NCBI GenBank assembly: GCA_030428355.1 | Contig: JAUIBL010000006.1 | Coordinates: 1 to 64,000, forward strand | Origin: Alphaproteobacteria bacterium | GTDB lineage: Bacteria; Pseudomonadota; Alphaproteobacteria; Rhodobacterales; Rhodobacteraceae | Length of the DNA stretch: 64,000 nucleotides | Direction: 5' to 3' | Part shown: in pieces, positions 42,671 through 51,406 of the stretch | How positions within the stretch are numbered: position 1 is the stretch's first letter | Layout: each line of letters starts with the position of its first letter | The notes under the pieces: model-generated | What the model was told of the DNA's origin: nothing | Database searches by the model: none | Seen by the model: only the letters and a program-made list of their open reading frames with translations | Position numbers and translations under genes: made by a program

Positions 42671-43699
42671 ATGTCCGAGCAGTTTACCATTACCGGGCAT
42701 ACGCCCGCGACGACCTCCGCCAAAGACTGGGTGAAAATTCTCGCCAAATACCGCGAACCCGATGCGATGCGCAGCTCACTCGAGCTTGCAGCCACGCTTG
42801 GTCCATTTGTGGCGCTGTGGGCTGCGGCCTGGTGGGCGATGGATGTCAGCTACGTTTTGACCTTTGTCCTGTCCAGTATCAACGCAGCCTTCCTTCTGCG
42901 TCTGTTCATCATCCAGCATGATTGCGGGCACGGGTCGTTCTACAACAACCGCACGCTCAGCGACTGGCTCGGACGCGTCTTGGGTGTTCTGACGCTTACA
43001 CCCTATGACGTATGGCGGCGAACACATTCGATCCACCACAGCACACATGGCAACCTGGAACGGCGCGGCATCGGGGATGTCCACACCATGACGGTCGCCG
43101 AATACAAGGCGCTTTCGGGGTGGAGCAAGCTGATGTACCGGCTCTATCGGCATCCGATCATTCTGTTCGGTCTGGGGCCGGGATACCTGTTTCTGCTGCA
43201 GAACCGCATCCCTTTGGGCCTGATGTCCAGCGTCCGCTACTGGGCCAGCGCCATGGGCACCAACGCCGCTATTCTGACGGCGCTTCTCGTGATGCTTTAT
43301 TGCGGGGGCCTGATGCCGATCCTGCTGATCTTCCTGCCGTCCACCTTGCTGGCGGCAACGGCCGGTGTGTGGTTGTTCTATGTTCAACACCAGTTCGAAA
43401 CCACGACCTGGGACACCGAAGAACAGTGGCAGTTGCACGATGCGGCACTGCATGGAAGCTCGTATTACGTGCTGCCCAAGGTGCTGCAGTGGCTCAGCGG
43501 CAATATCGGCATCCACCATGTGCACCACCTCTACAGCCGCATCCCGTTCTACCGGCTGCCCGAAGTGGTCCGTGATCATGCCAGCCTGGCCGATCACAAC
43601 CGCATGACCATCCGCGAAAGCTTTGCCAATGCGCGGCTGCATCTTTGGGACGAAGGCTCGCGCCGCCTGCTCTCGTTCCGCGAGGCCCGGTCTCTCTGA
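42671..43699 (+). CDS. Membrane fatty acid desaturase
   Basis: A 342-residue di-iron desaturase of the membrane type. The three His boxes are HDCGHGSF, HSIHH and HHVHHL, and about four membrane helices lie between them. It introduces double bonds in acyl lipids, a delta-12 or omega-3 like type by similarity of box pattern (HDCGH). The ribosome site at the ATG 42671 is weak; an in-frame ATG 75 bases upstream exists. It converges on rpsI with a shared hairpin at 43766. Confidence 0.9.
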   Translation: MSEQFTITGHTPATTSAKDWVKILAKYREPDAMRSSLELAATLGPFVALWAAAWWAMDVSYVLTFVLSSINAAFLLRLFIIQHDCGHGSFYNNRTLSDWLGRVLGVLTLTPYDVWRRTHSIHHSTHGNLERRGIGDVHTMTVAEYKALSGWSKLMYRLYRHPIILFGLGPGYLFLLQNRIPLGLMSSVRYWASAMGTNAAILTALLVMLYCGGLMPILLIFLPSTLLAATAGVWLFYVQHQFETTTWDTEEQWQLHDAALHGSSYYVLPKVLQWLSGNIGIHHVHHLYSRIPFYRLPEVVRDHASLADHNRMTIRESFANARLHLWDEGSRRLLSFREARSL

Positions 43700-43765
43700 T
43701 CGCGCCACTTGCATAGGTGCATAGGCCGGGCATCTGCCCGGCGCCTCCGAAACGTGATGCCAGAA

Positions 43766-43795
43766 ACAAAAAGGCCGCCCCGAAAGGCGGCCTTT
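43766..43795. terminator. Bidirectional terminator between desaturase and rpsI
   Basis: AAAGGCCGCC (43770-43779) pairs with GGCGGCCTTT (43786-43795) over a 6-base loop. On the minus strand a run of T follows, so it is a good terminator for rplM-rpsI; on the plus strand only a short T-run is present. Confidence 0.88.
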
Positions 43796-43816
43796 CCGAT
43801 AGTCTGAAAGCGTGGA

Positions 43817-44305
43817 TCAACGCTTGGAGAACTGGAAGCTCCGACGCGCCTTGCGCTTACCGAACTTCTTGCGTTCCACTACGCGGCTGTCGCGTGTCAG
43901 GAAGCCAGCAGCCTTGAGCGCCGAACGCAGGTTCGGATCGTAAAGCTGCAGCGCCTTAGAGATGCCGTGCTTGACTGCACCGGCCTGACCGGACAGGCCG
44001 CCGCCCTTGACGGTGGCCATCACGTCGAACTGGTCGGTTACGCCGGCCACGTCGAACGGCTGGCGCAGGATCATCTGCAGAACCGGACGCGCGAAATAGG
44101 CGTTCATTTCCTTGCCGTTCACGTTGACCTTGCCGGAACCCGGCTTGATCCAGACGCGGGCCACCGCGTCTTTCCGCTTGCCTGTCGCATAAGAACGACC
44201 CAGCGCATCGCGCTGCGGTTCACGCGGGGTGTCGACCGCTTCCGGCGCAGCATCGAGGCCTGCGGCGGTGTTCAGCTCTTCGAGAGAATTGAGGTGCTCA
44301 GCCAT
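43817..44305 (-). CDS. rpsI: 30S ribosomal protein S9
   Basis: A 162-residue ribosomal protein. The core starts at [21 protein letters not shown], and the C-terminal tail [16 protein letters not shown] contacts P-site tRNA. About 30 extra N-terminal residues are usual in alphaproteobacteria. It overlaps the rplM stop by one base (TAATG), so the two are coupled. A hairpin terminator lies 22 bases beyond the stop. Confidence 0.98.
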   Translation of the reverse strand: MAEHLNSLEELNTAAGLDAAPEAVDTPREPQRDALGRSYATGKRKDAVARVWIKPGSGKVNVNGKEMNAYFARPVLQMILRQPFDVAGVTDQFDVMATVKGGGLSGQAGAVKHGISKALQLYDPNLRSALKAAGFLTRDSRVVERKKFGKRKARRSFQFSKR

Positions 44306-44769
44306 TATTTCGCCGTCCGGGTGTTTTTGGAGTTCATGGATTTGACGTCCAGCACTTCGGGGCTCTGGGCCTCGTGCGGGTGCTCGGCGCCGGCATAGAC
44401 GCGCAGGTTGGTCATCACCTTGCGGGACAGGCGGTTGCCCGGAAGCATGCGCTGAACCGCTTTTTGGACGACGCGCTCGGGGTAGGCACCCTCGAGGATC
44501 TGCTGCTTGGTGCGGGACTTGATGCCGCCCGGGTGGCCGGTGTGCCAGTAGAAGTGTTCCTGACGCTTGTTGCCGGTGAGCTGCACCTTGTCCGCATTGA
44601 TCACGATGACATTGTCACCCATGTCCATATGCGGAGTGAAGGACGGCTTGTGCTTGCCGCGCAGGCGGGTGGCGACGATCGCGGCAAGACGGCCCAGAAC
44701 GACGCCCTCGGCGTCGATCAGGATCCATTTCTTGTCGATGTCTGCCGGTGTTGCAGAAAAGGTTTTCAT
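44305..44769 (-). CDS. rplM: 50S ribosomal protein L13
   Basis: A 154-residue protein: [57 protein letters not shown]. It is an early-assembly 50S protein. The ATG at 44769 is favoured because the strong promoter at 44837-44864 leaves a short leader; the frame extends upstream without family similarity. It is the first gene of the rplM-rpsI operon. Confidence 0.98.
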   Translation of the reverse strand: MKTFSATPADIDKKWILIDAEGVVLGRLAAIVATRLRGKHKPSFTPHMDMGDNVIVINADKVQLTGNKRQEHFYWHTGHPGGIKSRTKQQILEGAYPERVVQKAVQRMLPGNRLSRKVMTNLRVYAGAEHPHEAQSPEVLDVKSMNSKNTRTAK

Positions 44770-44836
44770 CGTGGGATGTCCCTGACGTTGGATGGGTTGG
44801 GCAGGGTGCAGGCACCCCGTGTATTCCGATGAGCGG

Positions 44837-44864
44837 GTTATAAGGATTGCCAAATCCCCGTCAA
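44837..44864 (-). promoter_or_regulatory. Candidate sigma70-type promoter of rplM-rpsI
   Basis: On the minus strand TTGACG (44859-44864) and TATAAC (44837-44842) are 16 bases apart, close to consensus. Start of transcription near 44830 gives a leader of about 60 bases. Confidence 0.75.
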
Positions 44865-44944
44865 GCGGGCTTTTCCTGAATTAAGTATTTAAAATCAGTA
44901 TCTTAAAAATAAGGTATCATTATACCCCATAAGTTTTTGCTGTT

Positions 44945-45469
44945 TCAGGCGTCCGCAAGCTCCAGTTTGCGGTATACAAGATACTTTTCGAATGCAGCCG
45001 GATTCGCATTGCCGTCATAGCGCGGCGTTTCGCTGAACCCCAGCCGGTCATACAGCGCCAGCATGGAGCTGTTGCCGCGCACAGTGTCCGCCAGAATCGT
45101 TGTTGCGCCAAGTTCCTTGGCTTTCTCGATACGCATCTCGATCATGCGCCGCCCAAGGCCATAGCCGCGGGCGATGTCGCGCACAAAGAGACGTTTGAGT
45201 TCGGCGCGATGGTCGTCGATCATCCGCACGAAGCCACATCCCAACAGGTATCCGGAACTGTCCCGCGCCAAAAGAATACCGCCATTCGGCGGCATGAACT
45301 CGTCAATGACGTCAAGGCTGGACTGAACATGGTCCTCAACCGACAGGCTGGGCCCGCCAACAGCCATCAGACGTTCGAGGATCTGTGCGTAATACTCGGT
45401 CAGAATGTCAGACAATTCGTCAAGATCAGGCCGCGTTTCGACGAAGGCCAAGCTGATGTCCAAACCCAT
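44945..45469 (-). CDS. GNAT family N-acetyltransferase
   Basis: A 174-residue protein. The acetyl-CoA loop is ARGYGLGRRMIEMRIEKAKELG, followed by ILADTVRGNSSMLALYDRLGFSETPRY, the usual motif A and B. Substrate not evident. It is a single gene with an AT-rich stretch (44880-44940) between it and the rplM promoter, which includes the small hairpin GGTAT-CATT-ATACC. Confidence 0.87.
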   Translation of the reverse strand: MGLDISLAFVETRPDLDELSDILTEYYAQILERLMAVGGPSLSVEDHVQSSLDVIDEFMPPNGGILLARDSSGYLLGCGFVRMIDDHRAELKRLFVRDIARGYGLGRRMIEMRIEKAKELGATTILADTVRGNSSMLALYDRLGFSETPRYDGNANPAAFEKYLVYRKLELADA

Positions 45470-45557
45470 TTATGTTCCATGGTAGGTGAGTCGCCTTTGC
45501 AAACCTATCCCTCGATTTCGGGCGAGGCGACCGTTTTTTCACCATTCCGGCGAGAAA

Positions 45558-46967
45558 TCAGACACTTATCTGTTCGGGAGGGTGTCCCAGAAGGTCCCTA
45601 AGCTGTAGCATCGCGTTTTCAAACACCTGCAAGGGCACCTGCGCGTTCACGGCAATACGGACGGCATGGGGTGCGCGCCCGTCGCGCAGGGCGAATTCAT
45701 CAGCGGACCTGATCTGAATCCCACGGGCTTCGGCCGCACGGCAGAAGGCGGCTCCGCGCCATCCTTGCGGCAACGGCAACCACAGAAACGGCACATCCTC
45801 GTGCCAGGTCAGCCGATAGGTGCCCAGCGCATTGACCGCAACCCGCACATATTCCGCCATGCGCTGTCGGATCGCTGCCATGATGTCATCGGTTTCGGGA
45901 GTGGTCAGGATGAACTCCGCGGCCTCGGCCAAAGGCTGAGCGATGCCGAAAAACCCGTGTTCCGCAATCTGGCGCAAGTCCGGTCCGCGTCCACGCGGGG
46001 CGGTCGCAAAGCCGATCCGCAAGGCCGGAGTCAGCAGTTTCGAGATCGACGTCAGGTGCCATGTCCGTTCTGGCGCAAGAATGCGATAACTGGGGGCCGT
46101 GATGTCGGTGCGCCGGTAACAATTGTCCTCGATGATCTGAACATCCAGCGCACGGCACACGTCGGCGATCTCCTTGCGGCGGTCAGACGGGGTGCAGATC
46201 AGCGTCGGATTGTGCACATCCGGCGATGTACATAGCACCTGCGCGCGTGTGCTGCGCGCGATCTCGGCTAGAGCATCCGGCACAAGCCCGTGTTCATCGC
46301 TGGGCACGCCGACCACATCCGCCCGCAACAGATCTGCCGTCCGTCGGAACCCCGGATAGGCCATGTCCTCGACCAGGACCGTTGGCCGTGGACCATGCAG
46401 AATGGCCTGCAGGATCACGCTCAGACCGTTTTGAGCACCATGCACGATCACCACGTCCGACTCGTCGATCCGGCCAAGATTGGTGGTGCGCAGGAAGTGA
46501 ACGGCGGCTTCACGCAAAGGACGGTAGGCATCCCGTGTCGGATAGTGCAGCAGGCGCTCCGGCGCCGTTTCTCCGATCCGGGCAAAAATGCTCTGGATCA
46601 GTGCCACCTGACCGAGATCCGGTAGTTGCGGGCTGAACAGCGAAAGCTTCCCGACTTGCATCGGGATGGACACATATTCGCGGGGCGTCGATGCGCTCCG
46701 GATGGATCGTTCGGCCACAAATGTCCCGCGACCGACTTCGGCCACGACGTGACCGGCATGTGTCAGCAGGGTGTAGGCGCGCGCCACCGTCCCGGGCGTG
46801 ATGCCCAGCGACCAGGCCAGTTCCCGCACCGGGGGCAGCTTGTCACCGGCCCGCAGGTCACCCGACCGGATGGCGGATTGTATCGTATCCGCGACCCGTT
46901 TGTACTTGGGTCCAGCCGTCGGCTGCGGCAGCGAAACAATCTTGTCTGGCGAAATTGTATCCGACAC
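45558..46967 (-). CDS. MocR-type GntR regulator with aminotransferase-like domain
   Basis: A 469-residue protein. The N-terminal GntR winged helix is KRVADTIQSAIRSGDLRAGD with LAWSLGITPGTVARAYTLL, and the rest is a fold-type I PLP domain (VIVHGAQNGLSVILQAIL, EDNCYRRTDI, SISKLLTPALRIGF with the PLP Lys). Such MocR regulators sense amino acids or vitamers. It starts with GTG at 46967 inside a dyad ATTGT-N7-ACAAT (46954-46970), suggesting self-control. It diverges from a DUF1127 gene. Confidence 0.92.
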   Translation of the reverse strand: MSDTISPDKIVSLPQPTAGPKYKRVADTIQSAIRSGDLRAGDKLPPVRELAWSLGITPGTVARAYTLLTHAGHVVAEVGRGTFVAERSIRSASTPREYVSIPMQVGKLSLFSPQLPDLGQVALIQSIFARIGETAPERLLHYPTRDAYRPLREAAVHFLRTTNLGRIDESDVVIVHGAQNGLSVILQAILHGPRPTVLVEDMAYPGFRRTADLLRADVVGVPSDEHGLVPDALAEIARSTRAQVLCTSPDVHNPTLICTPSDRRKEIADVCRALDVQIIEDNCYRRTDITAPSYRILAPERTWHLTSISKLLTPALRIGFATAPRGRGPDLRQIAEHGFFGIAQPLAEAAEFILTTPETDDIMAAIRQRMAEYVRVAVNALGTYRLTWHEDVPFLWLPLPQGWRGAAFCRAAEARGIQIRSADEFALRDGRAPHAVRIAVNAQVPLQVFENAMLQLRDLLGHPPEQISV

Positions 46968-47063
46968 AATCTTTCTCTGGAGCGTTGATTGAGTCGAATG
47001 TATCCAAATTTGTATCGTGATAGCAATAGAAATGCCGCGATACTGTTAAATTGTGTCGATACA
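46954..47063. promoter_or_regulatory. Operator cluster between MocR gene and DUF1127 gene
   Basis: Repeated TGTATC/GATACA words: the near-palindrome ATTGTATCCGACACAAT at 46954-46970 over the MocR start codon, TGTATC at 46999-47004 and 47011-47016 (12 bases apart), GATACT at 47039-47044 and TGTGTCGATACA at 47052-47063. They fill the space between the two genes, as expected for a MocR-type regulator acting on its own and the divergent promoter. Confidence 0.6.
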
Positions 47064-47079
47064 TTTGAGGAGTACACCC

Positions 47080-47307
47080 ATGGCACACGTCACCCACGCC
47101 CCGCAGATCGCCTATCTTGGCGGACAGTCCAACCTGTCCCCACTGGCCGTCGTTGCGCTGCGCGTTGCGGTAACGGTCACGGTGTGGTCCGAACGCCGCC
47201 GCACGCGGCTGCATCTCAAACATCTTGATGATCACCTGCTGCGTGACATCGGTCTGGATCGGTTGACCGCCCAAAGGGAGGCCAACCGCAAGTTCTGGCT
47301 GCCGTAA
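47080..47307 (+). CDS. DUF1127 (YjiS-like) small protein
   Basis: A 75-residue protein. The C-terminal DUF1127 motif is RRTRLHLKHLDDHLLRDIGL and the N-terminal part has a possible amphipathic helix (SPLAVVALRVAVTVTVW). In other alphaproteobacteria, small DUF1127 proteins bind RNA or affect phosphate and carbon metabolism. The ATG at 47080 follows GAGGAG. Its divergent position suggests control by the MocR regulator. Confidence 0.88.
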   Translation: MAHVTHAPQIAYLGGQSNLSPLAVVALRVAVTVTVWSERRRTRLHLKHLDDHLLRDIGLDRLTAQREANRKFWLP

Positions 47308-47330
47308 TCCCTGCGTCAGTCAGACCTCTG

Positions 47331-47363
47331 GGGGCGCAAAGACCGGCTTTGCGCCCCTTTTTT
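47331..47363 (+). terminator. Rho-independent terminator of the DUF1127 gene
   Basis: GGGGCGCAAAG (47331-47341) pairs with CTTTGCGCCCC (47347-47357) around a 5-base loop and six T follow. Confidence 0.92.
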
Positions 47364-47371
47364 CTGCCGGA

Positions 47372-48880
47372 TCACCCATTGTACAGGATGCCCCAACGCG
47401 CCAGCAGTCGCTGCTGCAGCATGCGCGAGGCGACGGCATAGGCCTGGCCTCCCGGTGGGTCTTCGCGTTGTTCGCGGGTCAGCGACTCCCGACGCGGCAT
47501 GTCAGCCGAGAAATAGGCAAAGGCCAGTTCCGTGCCGTCTGGAAGATCGATGAAACCGCCCAGACCGCTCACGAAGTTCAGCGCCCCCGTCTTGGCATGA
47601 ACGCTGACCGGGTGGTCTTCGACGATCTTGCGATCTTCGTCCCGGATCGGATGCTGTTTGAGCAGGGGTTTGAGACCCATGGAGTTTCTTGCGGCAATCA
47701 GCGCGACCACCATGTCTCGTGCAGACACGCGGCTGTCATCGCCCAGACCCGAATGATCCTCAAGTGCGACGGAACTCATGCCCAGCCGGTCCTTTGCCCA
47801 GGCGTTCATCGCGTCTGCCGATGACTTGAGAGACGAAACCGCCCCCACATGTGCAACCGTCGCCGTCATGCCGACGCATTCCGCGGTGATATTGGTCGAA
47901 AATCTGAGCATGTCCCTCAGGATGATCCGCAACGGGGCGCTTTCATGCGTCACAATCGACGTTGCGCCCGTGGGCAATCTGTCGATCAGTTCCGGCGTCT
48001 TGAGGACGATCCCGTTCGACCGGGCCAGCACCTGGAACACTTCGGCGGCATAGCGGGCAGGTTTGCGGACCGGCAACCAGCGCGACCCGTTCCGCCCCAA
48101 GGCTCCGCGCGCGACCGTCCAATCGTCGAACTCGCCCCCGTCCTTGTAGGTGTAGATTGGATGGTTCCGACCCTCTACTCTCATCCGCGCGGCCCGGACC
48201 GCAGGCCGATATGTGGCCGAGCGCGCGTCCATGGTCACATTGTACCCTTCGCCCGCACGCTGCCATTCGAAATGAACCCGGTTGAAGTTCAGATTCAGTC
48301 CCGAAATCCCGGGATTGTACCCCACCTGATAGGGCTGTTCGCTGTCGATTCCGTTCAGCGCCGGCAAGGCGCCGCCCCAAACGAGGAATCGGCCCGTGAC
48401 TTCGGTGATCCCGGCCTCTTCGCGCAGACGCCGGGTGATAGCGGCAATGGCATCGGTGTCCAGCGTCGGATCCCCGCCACCGGCAAGGATCAGGTCGCCG
48501 TCGATCCGGCCATTGACCACGTGCGCGGTCGCCAGCACGCGGGTTTCGAAATGATAGCCCGGTCCCAACACATCCAGCGCGTAACAGGCGGTCAGCGCCT
48601 TGGCGACGCTGGCCGGGGGCAGGGCGCGCAGCGGGTTATGCGATTCCAGCACCAGCCCGGTTTTGACGTCCGCCACCTGCACACTGATCTTGCCGTCCAG
48701 TCCCGCCGCTTCGATCAGGGCGCTGAGCGGGGGTTGATAGGTCTTGAGGATGTCCTCGGCCCGCGCCGCAGGACGCAGCGATGTGGTCGGGGCCAGCGCG
48801 GACTGTGCGAATGCAGAGGGCGCGACCATGGCTGAAGCCAGACCGCCCAGAATTGCACGACGTGAAACCTCCCGTGTCAT
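47372..48880 (-). CDS. dacB: D-alanyl-D-alanine carboxypeptidase/endopeptidase, PBP4 type
   Basis: A 502-residue class C penicillin-binding protein. A signal peptide with twin-arginine look (SRRAILGGLASAMVA) precedes the active-site motif SVAK in PPASVAKALTACYAL, the second motif STN in RFSTNITAECVG and KTG in HAKTGALNFVSG. It trims or opens peptidoglycan cross-links in the periplasm. The twin Arg may be coincidental, since Sec export is usual for this family. Confidence 0.93.
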   Translation of the reverse strand: MTREVSRRAILGGLASAMVAPSAFAQSALAPTTSLRPAARAEDILKTYQPPLSALIEAAGLDGKISVQVADVKTGLVLESHNPLRALPPASVAKALTACYALDVLGPGYHFETRVLATAHVVNGRIDGDLILAGGGDPTLDTDAIAAITRRLREEAGITEVTGRFLVWGGALPALNGIDSEQPYQVGYNPGISGLNLNFNRVHFEWQRAGEGYNVTMDARSATYRPAVRAARMRVEGRNHPIYTYKDGGEFDDWTVARGALGRNGSRWLPVRKPARYAAEVFQVLARSNGIVLKTPELIDRLPTGATSIVTHESAPLRIILRDMLRFSTNITAECVGMTATVAHVGAVSSLKSSADAMNAWAKDRLGMSSVALEDHSGLGDDSRVSARDMVVALIAARNSMGLKPLLKQHPIRDEDRKIVEDHPVSVHAKTGALNFVSGLGGFIDLPDGTELAFAYFSADMPRRESLTREQREDPPGGQAYAVASRMLQQRLLARWGILYNG

Positions 48881-48979
48881 GCGGCGGATGTAACCTCAGT
48901 CACCGCCAAGTGACAAGGAACGCTTTGGTGAAAACGGGGCGATCCCGTGATGCTGATCTTGCCCTGCAACATACCTGTC

Positions 48980-49561
48980 TCACCACACGCCCTGTGCCCG
49001 AAGGTCCGTGGAACTGACATGGCGCATCGGCATGTTCACAAAGCACCATGCAGGCGTCGTGCTGTCGGCAAGAAGCGTCGACGCACGTCCCGGCAATCGC
49101 ATGTGGCGGTACTTGCGGGCAGCGCGCGAATTGAGCCCGGCCTGACGCCAGCCCGACCGCGCCAGCACACCGATCGGAACGGCGTGCAGAATGTCCTCCC
49201 ACCGCTGCCAGCGATGGAATTGCGCGAGATTGTCCGCCCCCATGAGCCAGACAAAGCGCACACCGGGATAGGCCGCTTTCAGCAGTTCGATGGTCTCGGC
49301 GGTATACCGTGTCCCGATCTGCGCCTCGAAATCGCTGATGATCACGCGCGGATCCTGCATGACGTCCTGCGCCCGCGCCATCCGCAGATCAAGCGCCTTG
49401 GGTCCCCGCACCTTGAGCGGATTGCCCGGAGACACCAGCCAGATCACCCTGTCCAACGCAAAACGCCGCAACGCGACCTGCGTCAGATGCACATGGCCCT
49501 CATGCGCAGGATCGAAGGACCCGCCAAGAAGGCCCACGCGCAGGCCGGGCCGAAGATGCAT
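48980..49561 (-). CDS. nadD: Nicotinate-nucleotide adenylyltransferase
   Basis: A 193-residue nucleotidyltransferase: [19 protein letters not shown] with the HxGH motif, [19 protein letters not shown] and VLARSGW. The C-terminal ISSTxxR motif appears as HVSSTDLR. It makes NaAD in NAD synthesis. I use the ATG at 49561; a TTG at 49576 would add five residues. In many relatives nadD is followed by rsfS, which is absent here; the next upstream gene is an enoyl-CoA hydratase 18 bases away. Confidence 0.93.
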   Translation of the reverse strand: MHLRPGLRVGLLGGSFDPAHEGHVHLTQVALRRFALDRVIWLVSPGNPLKVRGPKALDLRMARAQDVMQDPRVIISDFEAQIGTRYTAETIELLKAAYPGVRFVWLMGADNLAQFHRWQRWEDILHAVPIGVLARSGWRQAGLNSRAARKYRHMRLPGRASTLLADSTTPAWCFVNMPMRHVSSTDLRAQGVW

Positions 49562-49578
49562 ACGGTTGTGCGGCAAGT

Positions 49579-50364
49579 CTATTGCGACCAGTCGGGGGGG
49601 CGTTTTTCAAGGAACGCCGCGATGCCTTCCTCGGTGTCACGGTAAAGCATGTTCTCGACCATCACCTGCCCGGTATAGGCATAGGCCTCGTCCAGCCCCA
49701 TCTGCACCTGCTCGTAGAACGCTTGTTTCCCGATCTTGACGGCCGCACCCAGCTTGCTTGCGACCAGCGTCGCCAAGTCCTGCGTGGCATCGGCAAGCTC
49801 TTCGGCGGGCACCACCTTGTTCACCAGGCCCAAAGCCTCGGCGCGGTGCGCGTCGATGAACTGGCCCGTCACCAGCATCTCGAACGCCTGCTTGCGCGGG
49901 ATGTTGCGCGACAGGGCCACCATCGGCGTCGAACAGAAGAGCCCGATATTGACGCCGTTGACCCCGAACCGCGTGCCTTCGGCGGCCACGGCCATGTCAC
50001 ATGAGGCGACCAACTGGCACCCGGCAGCGGTGGCGATACCGTGGACCTGCGCGATCACCGGTTGCGGCAGGCGCTGAACACCTGTCATCACCCGTGCGCA
50101 GCGGTCGAACAGGTCCTTGAAATAGGCCTTGCCGCCATCTTCGGACTGTCGCCCCGCCGTCATCTGCTTGAGGTCATGCCCCGCACAGAACGCCTTTCCC
50201 GCGCCCGAGATCACAACCACGCGCACCGATCGGTCATCGTGCAATGCGTCGATCTGTTCCTGCAGCGCGGCCAGCATTTCCTCGGACAGCGCGTTCAGCC
50301 GGTCGGGCGCGTTCATGTGCAAATGACACACCGCATCGGTGTCGTGACGTTCCAGGATTTTCAT
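49579..50364 (-). CDS. Enoyl-CoA hydratase/isomerase family protein
   Basis: A 261-residue crotonase-fold enzyme. The oxyanion-hole sequences are [19 protein letters not shown] and [20 protein letters not shown]. The usual catalytic Glu positions are replaced by Cys/other residues (GCQLVASC), so hydratase activity on short enoyl-CoA is uncertain; it may be a hydrolase or isomerase. It resembles ECHDC3-type proteins. The ATG follows TGGGAGGAC. Confidence 0.88.
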   Translation of the reverse strand: MKILERHDTDAVCHLHMNAPDRLNALSEEMLAALQEQIDALHDDRSVRVVVISGAGKAFCAGHDLKQMTAGRQSEDGGKAYFKDLFDRCARVMTGVQRLPQPVIAQVHGIATAAGCQLVASCDMAVAAEGTRFGVNGVNIGLFCSTPMVALSRNIPRKQAFEMLVTGQFIDAHRAEALGLVNKVVPAEELADATQDLATLVASKLGAAVKIGKQAFYEQVQMGLDEAYAYTGQVMVENMLYRDTEEGIAAFLEKRPPDWSQ

Positions 50365-50420
50365 CTTGTCCTCCCAGTGAGTTGCGGCGACCTTATCGGC
50401 TCAGAGCAGGGGAGAAAAGC

Positions 50421-50846
50421 ATGGCGCTCAAAGTTCCGGCCGATGAAATGTCGGCCTTTCTCGATGAGGTGTTTCCGCAGGTCAAGGGCATGTTCGGCAT
50501 CGACCGCCTCGATGAAGACCTGCTGGTGATGCGCCTGCACGCCAGCGAACAGCACCTGCGCCCCGGCGGGACAGTCTCCGGACCTGCCATGTTCAGCCTT
50601 GCCGATGTCGCAGCCTATGTCGCTACGATGGCCCGGATCGGGAAAGAGGCGCTGGCCGTTACCACGAATTGCTCGATCGACTTCATGCGCAAACCGGTGG
50701 CAGGCGCCGACGTGATCGCCCATGCGAAAGTGCTCAAGCTGGGCCGCGCGCTGAGCGTGACCGATGTTTTGCTGTATTCCGACGGGCAGCCCGACCCAGT
50801 GGCGCGGGCGACCCTGACCTATTCCCTGCCGCCCAAGCGCGATTGA
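50421..50846 (+). CDS. PaaI-type hotdog thioesterase
   Basis: A 141-residue hotdog-fold protein: HLRPGGTVSGPAMFSLADVA with the family Gly/Asp region, and TTNCSIDFMRKPVAGADV. It likely hydrolyses acyl-CoA esters in the cytoplasm. The ATG at 50421 follows AGGGGAGA. It is divergent from the enoyl-CoA hydratase gene; both acting on CoA esters makes a shared pathway plausible. Confidence 0.87.
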   Translation: MALKVPADEMSAFLDEVFPQVKGMFGIDRLDEDLLVMRLHASEQHLRPGGTVSGPAMFSLADVAAYVATMARIGKEALAVTTNCSIDFMRKPVAGADVIAHAKVLKLGRALSVTDVLLYSDGQPDPVARATLTYSLPPKRD

Positions 50847-50852
50847 CGCGGG

Positions 50853-51278
50853 TTACATTCGCAAATGCCGCGCCCGCGCGCCTCGCTCGATGGCGGCGGC
50901 GTGTAACCGGTCGAGGTCAAGCTCGTAACGGATCTCTTCCAGCAGACGCAGCTCGCCCTCGCGCAGCGTGCCGTCGGCTGCCGCCACATCGCAGGCCAGT
51001 GCATAAGCCGTTTCGAACAGCCGCTCCGGCAGGTTATCCCGGATCAGTCCGAACAACGCGTCCAGCCCATCTTCTTGTTCGAACAGGTCGAACACCAGCG
51101 CCGACATAACCGGGATACGTGCTTCGTCGTATTCGCCAAAGAGCGGCAGGTTGTTGACCGCCGACTGGATCTTGACCAACTCTGCCGTGCGGATGCTTTC
51201 ATCCGACGCGGACACGGCGATCATCAGGGCCACAAGGCAATCCTGCGGGCTCAGCGGGTGGGGATCAATATCGGACAC
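50853..51278 (-). CDS. TerB-like domain protein
   Basis: A 141-residue helical protein: LSPQDCLVALMIAVSASDESI, then AELVKIQSAVNNLPLFGEYD, and AYALACDVAAADGTLREGE with acidic residues near its end. These are TerB/tellurite-resistance type helices, function unknown. The frame is open to 51440, which would overlap the lysK start, so I take the GTG at 51278 before SDIDPHPLSP. A TTG at 51317 is possible. Confidence 0.72.
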   Translation of the reverse strand: MSDIDPHPLSPQDCLVALMIAVSASDESIRTAELVKIQSAVNNLPLFGEYDEARIPVMSALVFDLFEQEDGLDALFGLIRDNLPERLFETAYALACDVAAADGTLREGELRLLEEIRYELDLDRLHAAAIERGARARHLRM

Positions 51279-51406
51279 GGGGAAGATCGCTTTCTGCAAT
51301 GTGTGTTTGCCATCCAACTTATTGACCCGCCCGCGCCCCCGCAATAGGGAGTGCCCCTTGAACGCCCGTACAATTCCGTGCGGCGACCATCCGGAGAACA
51401 AGAGCA

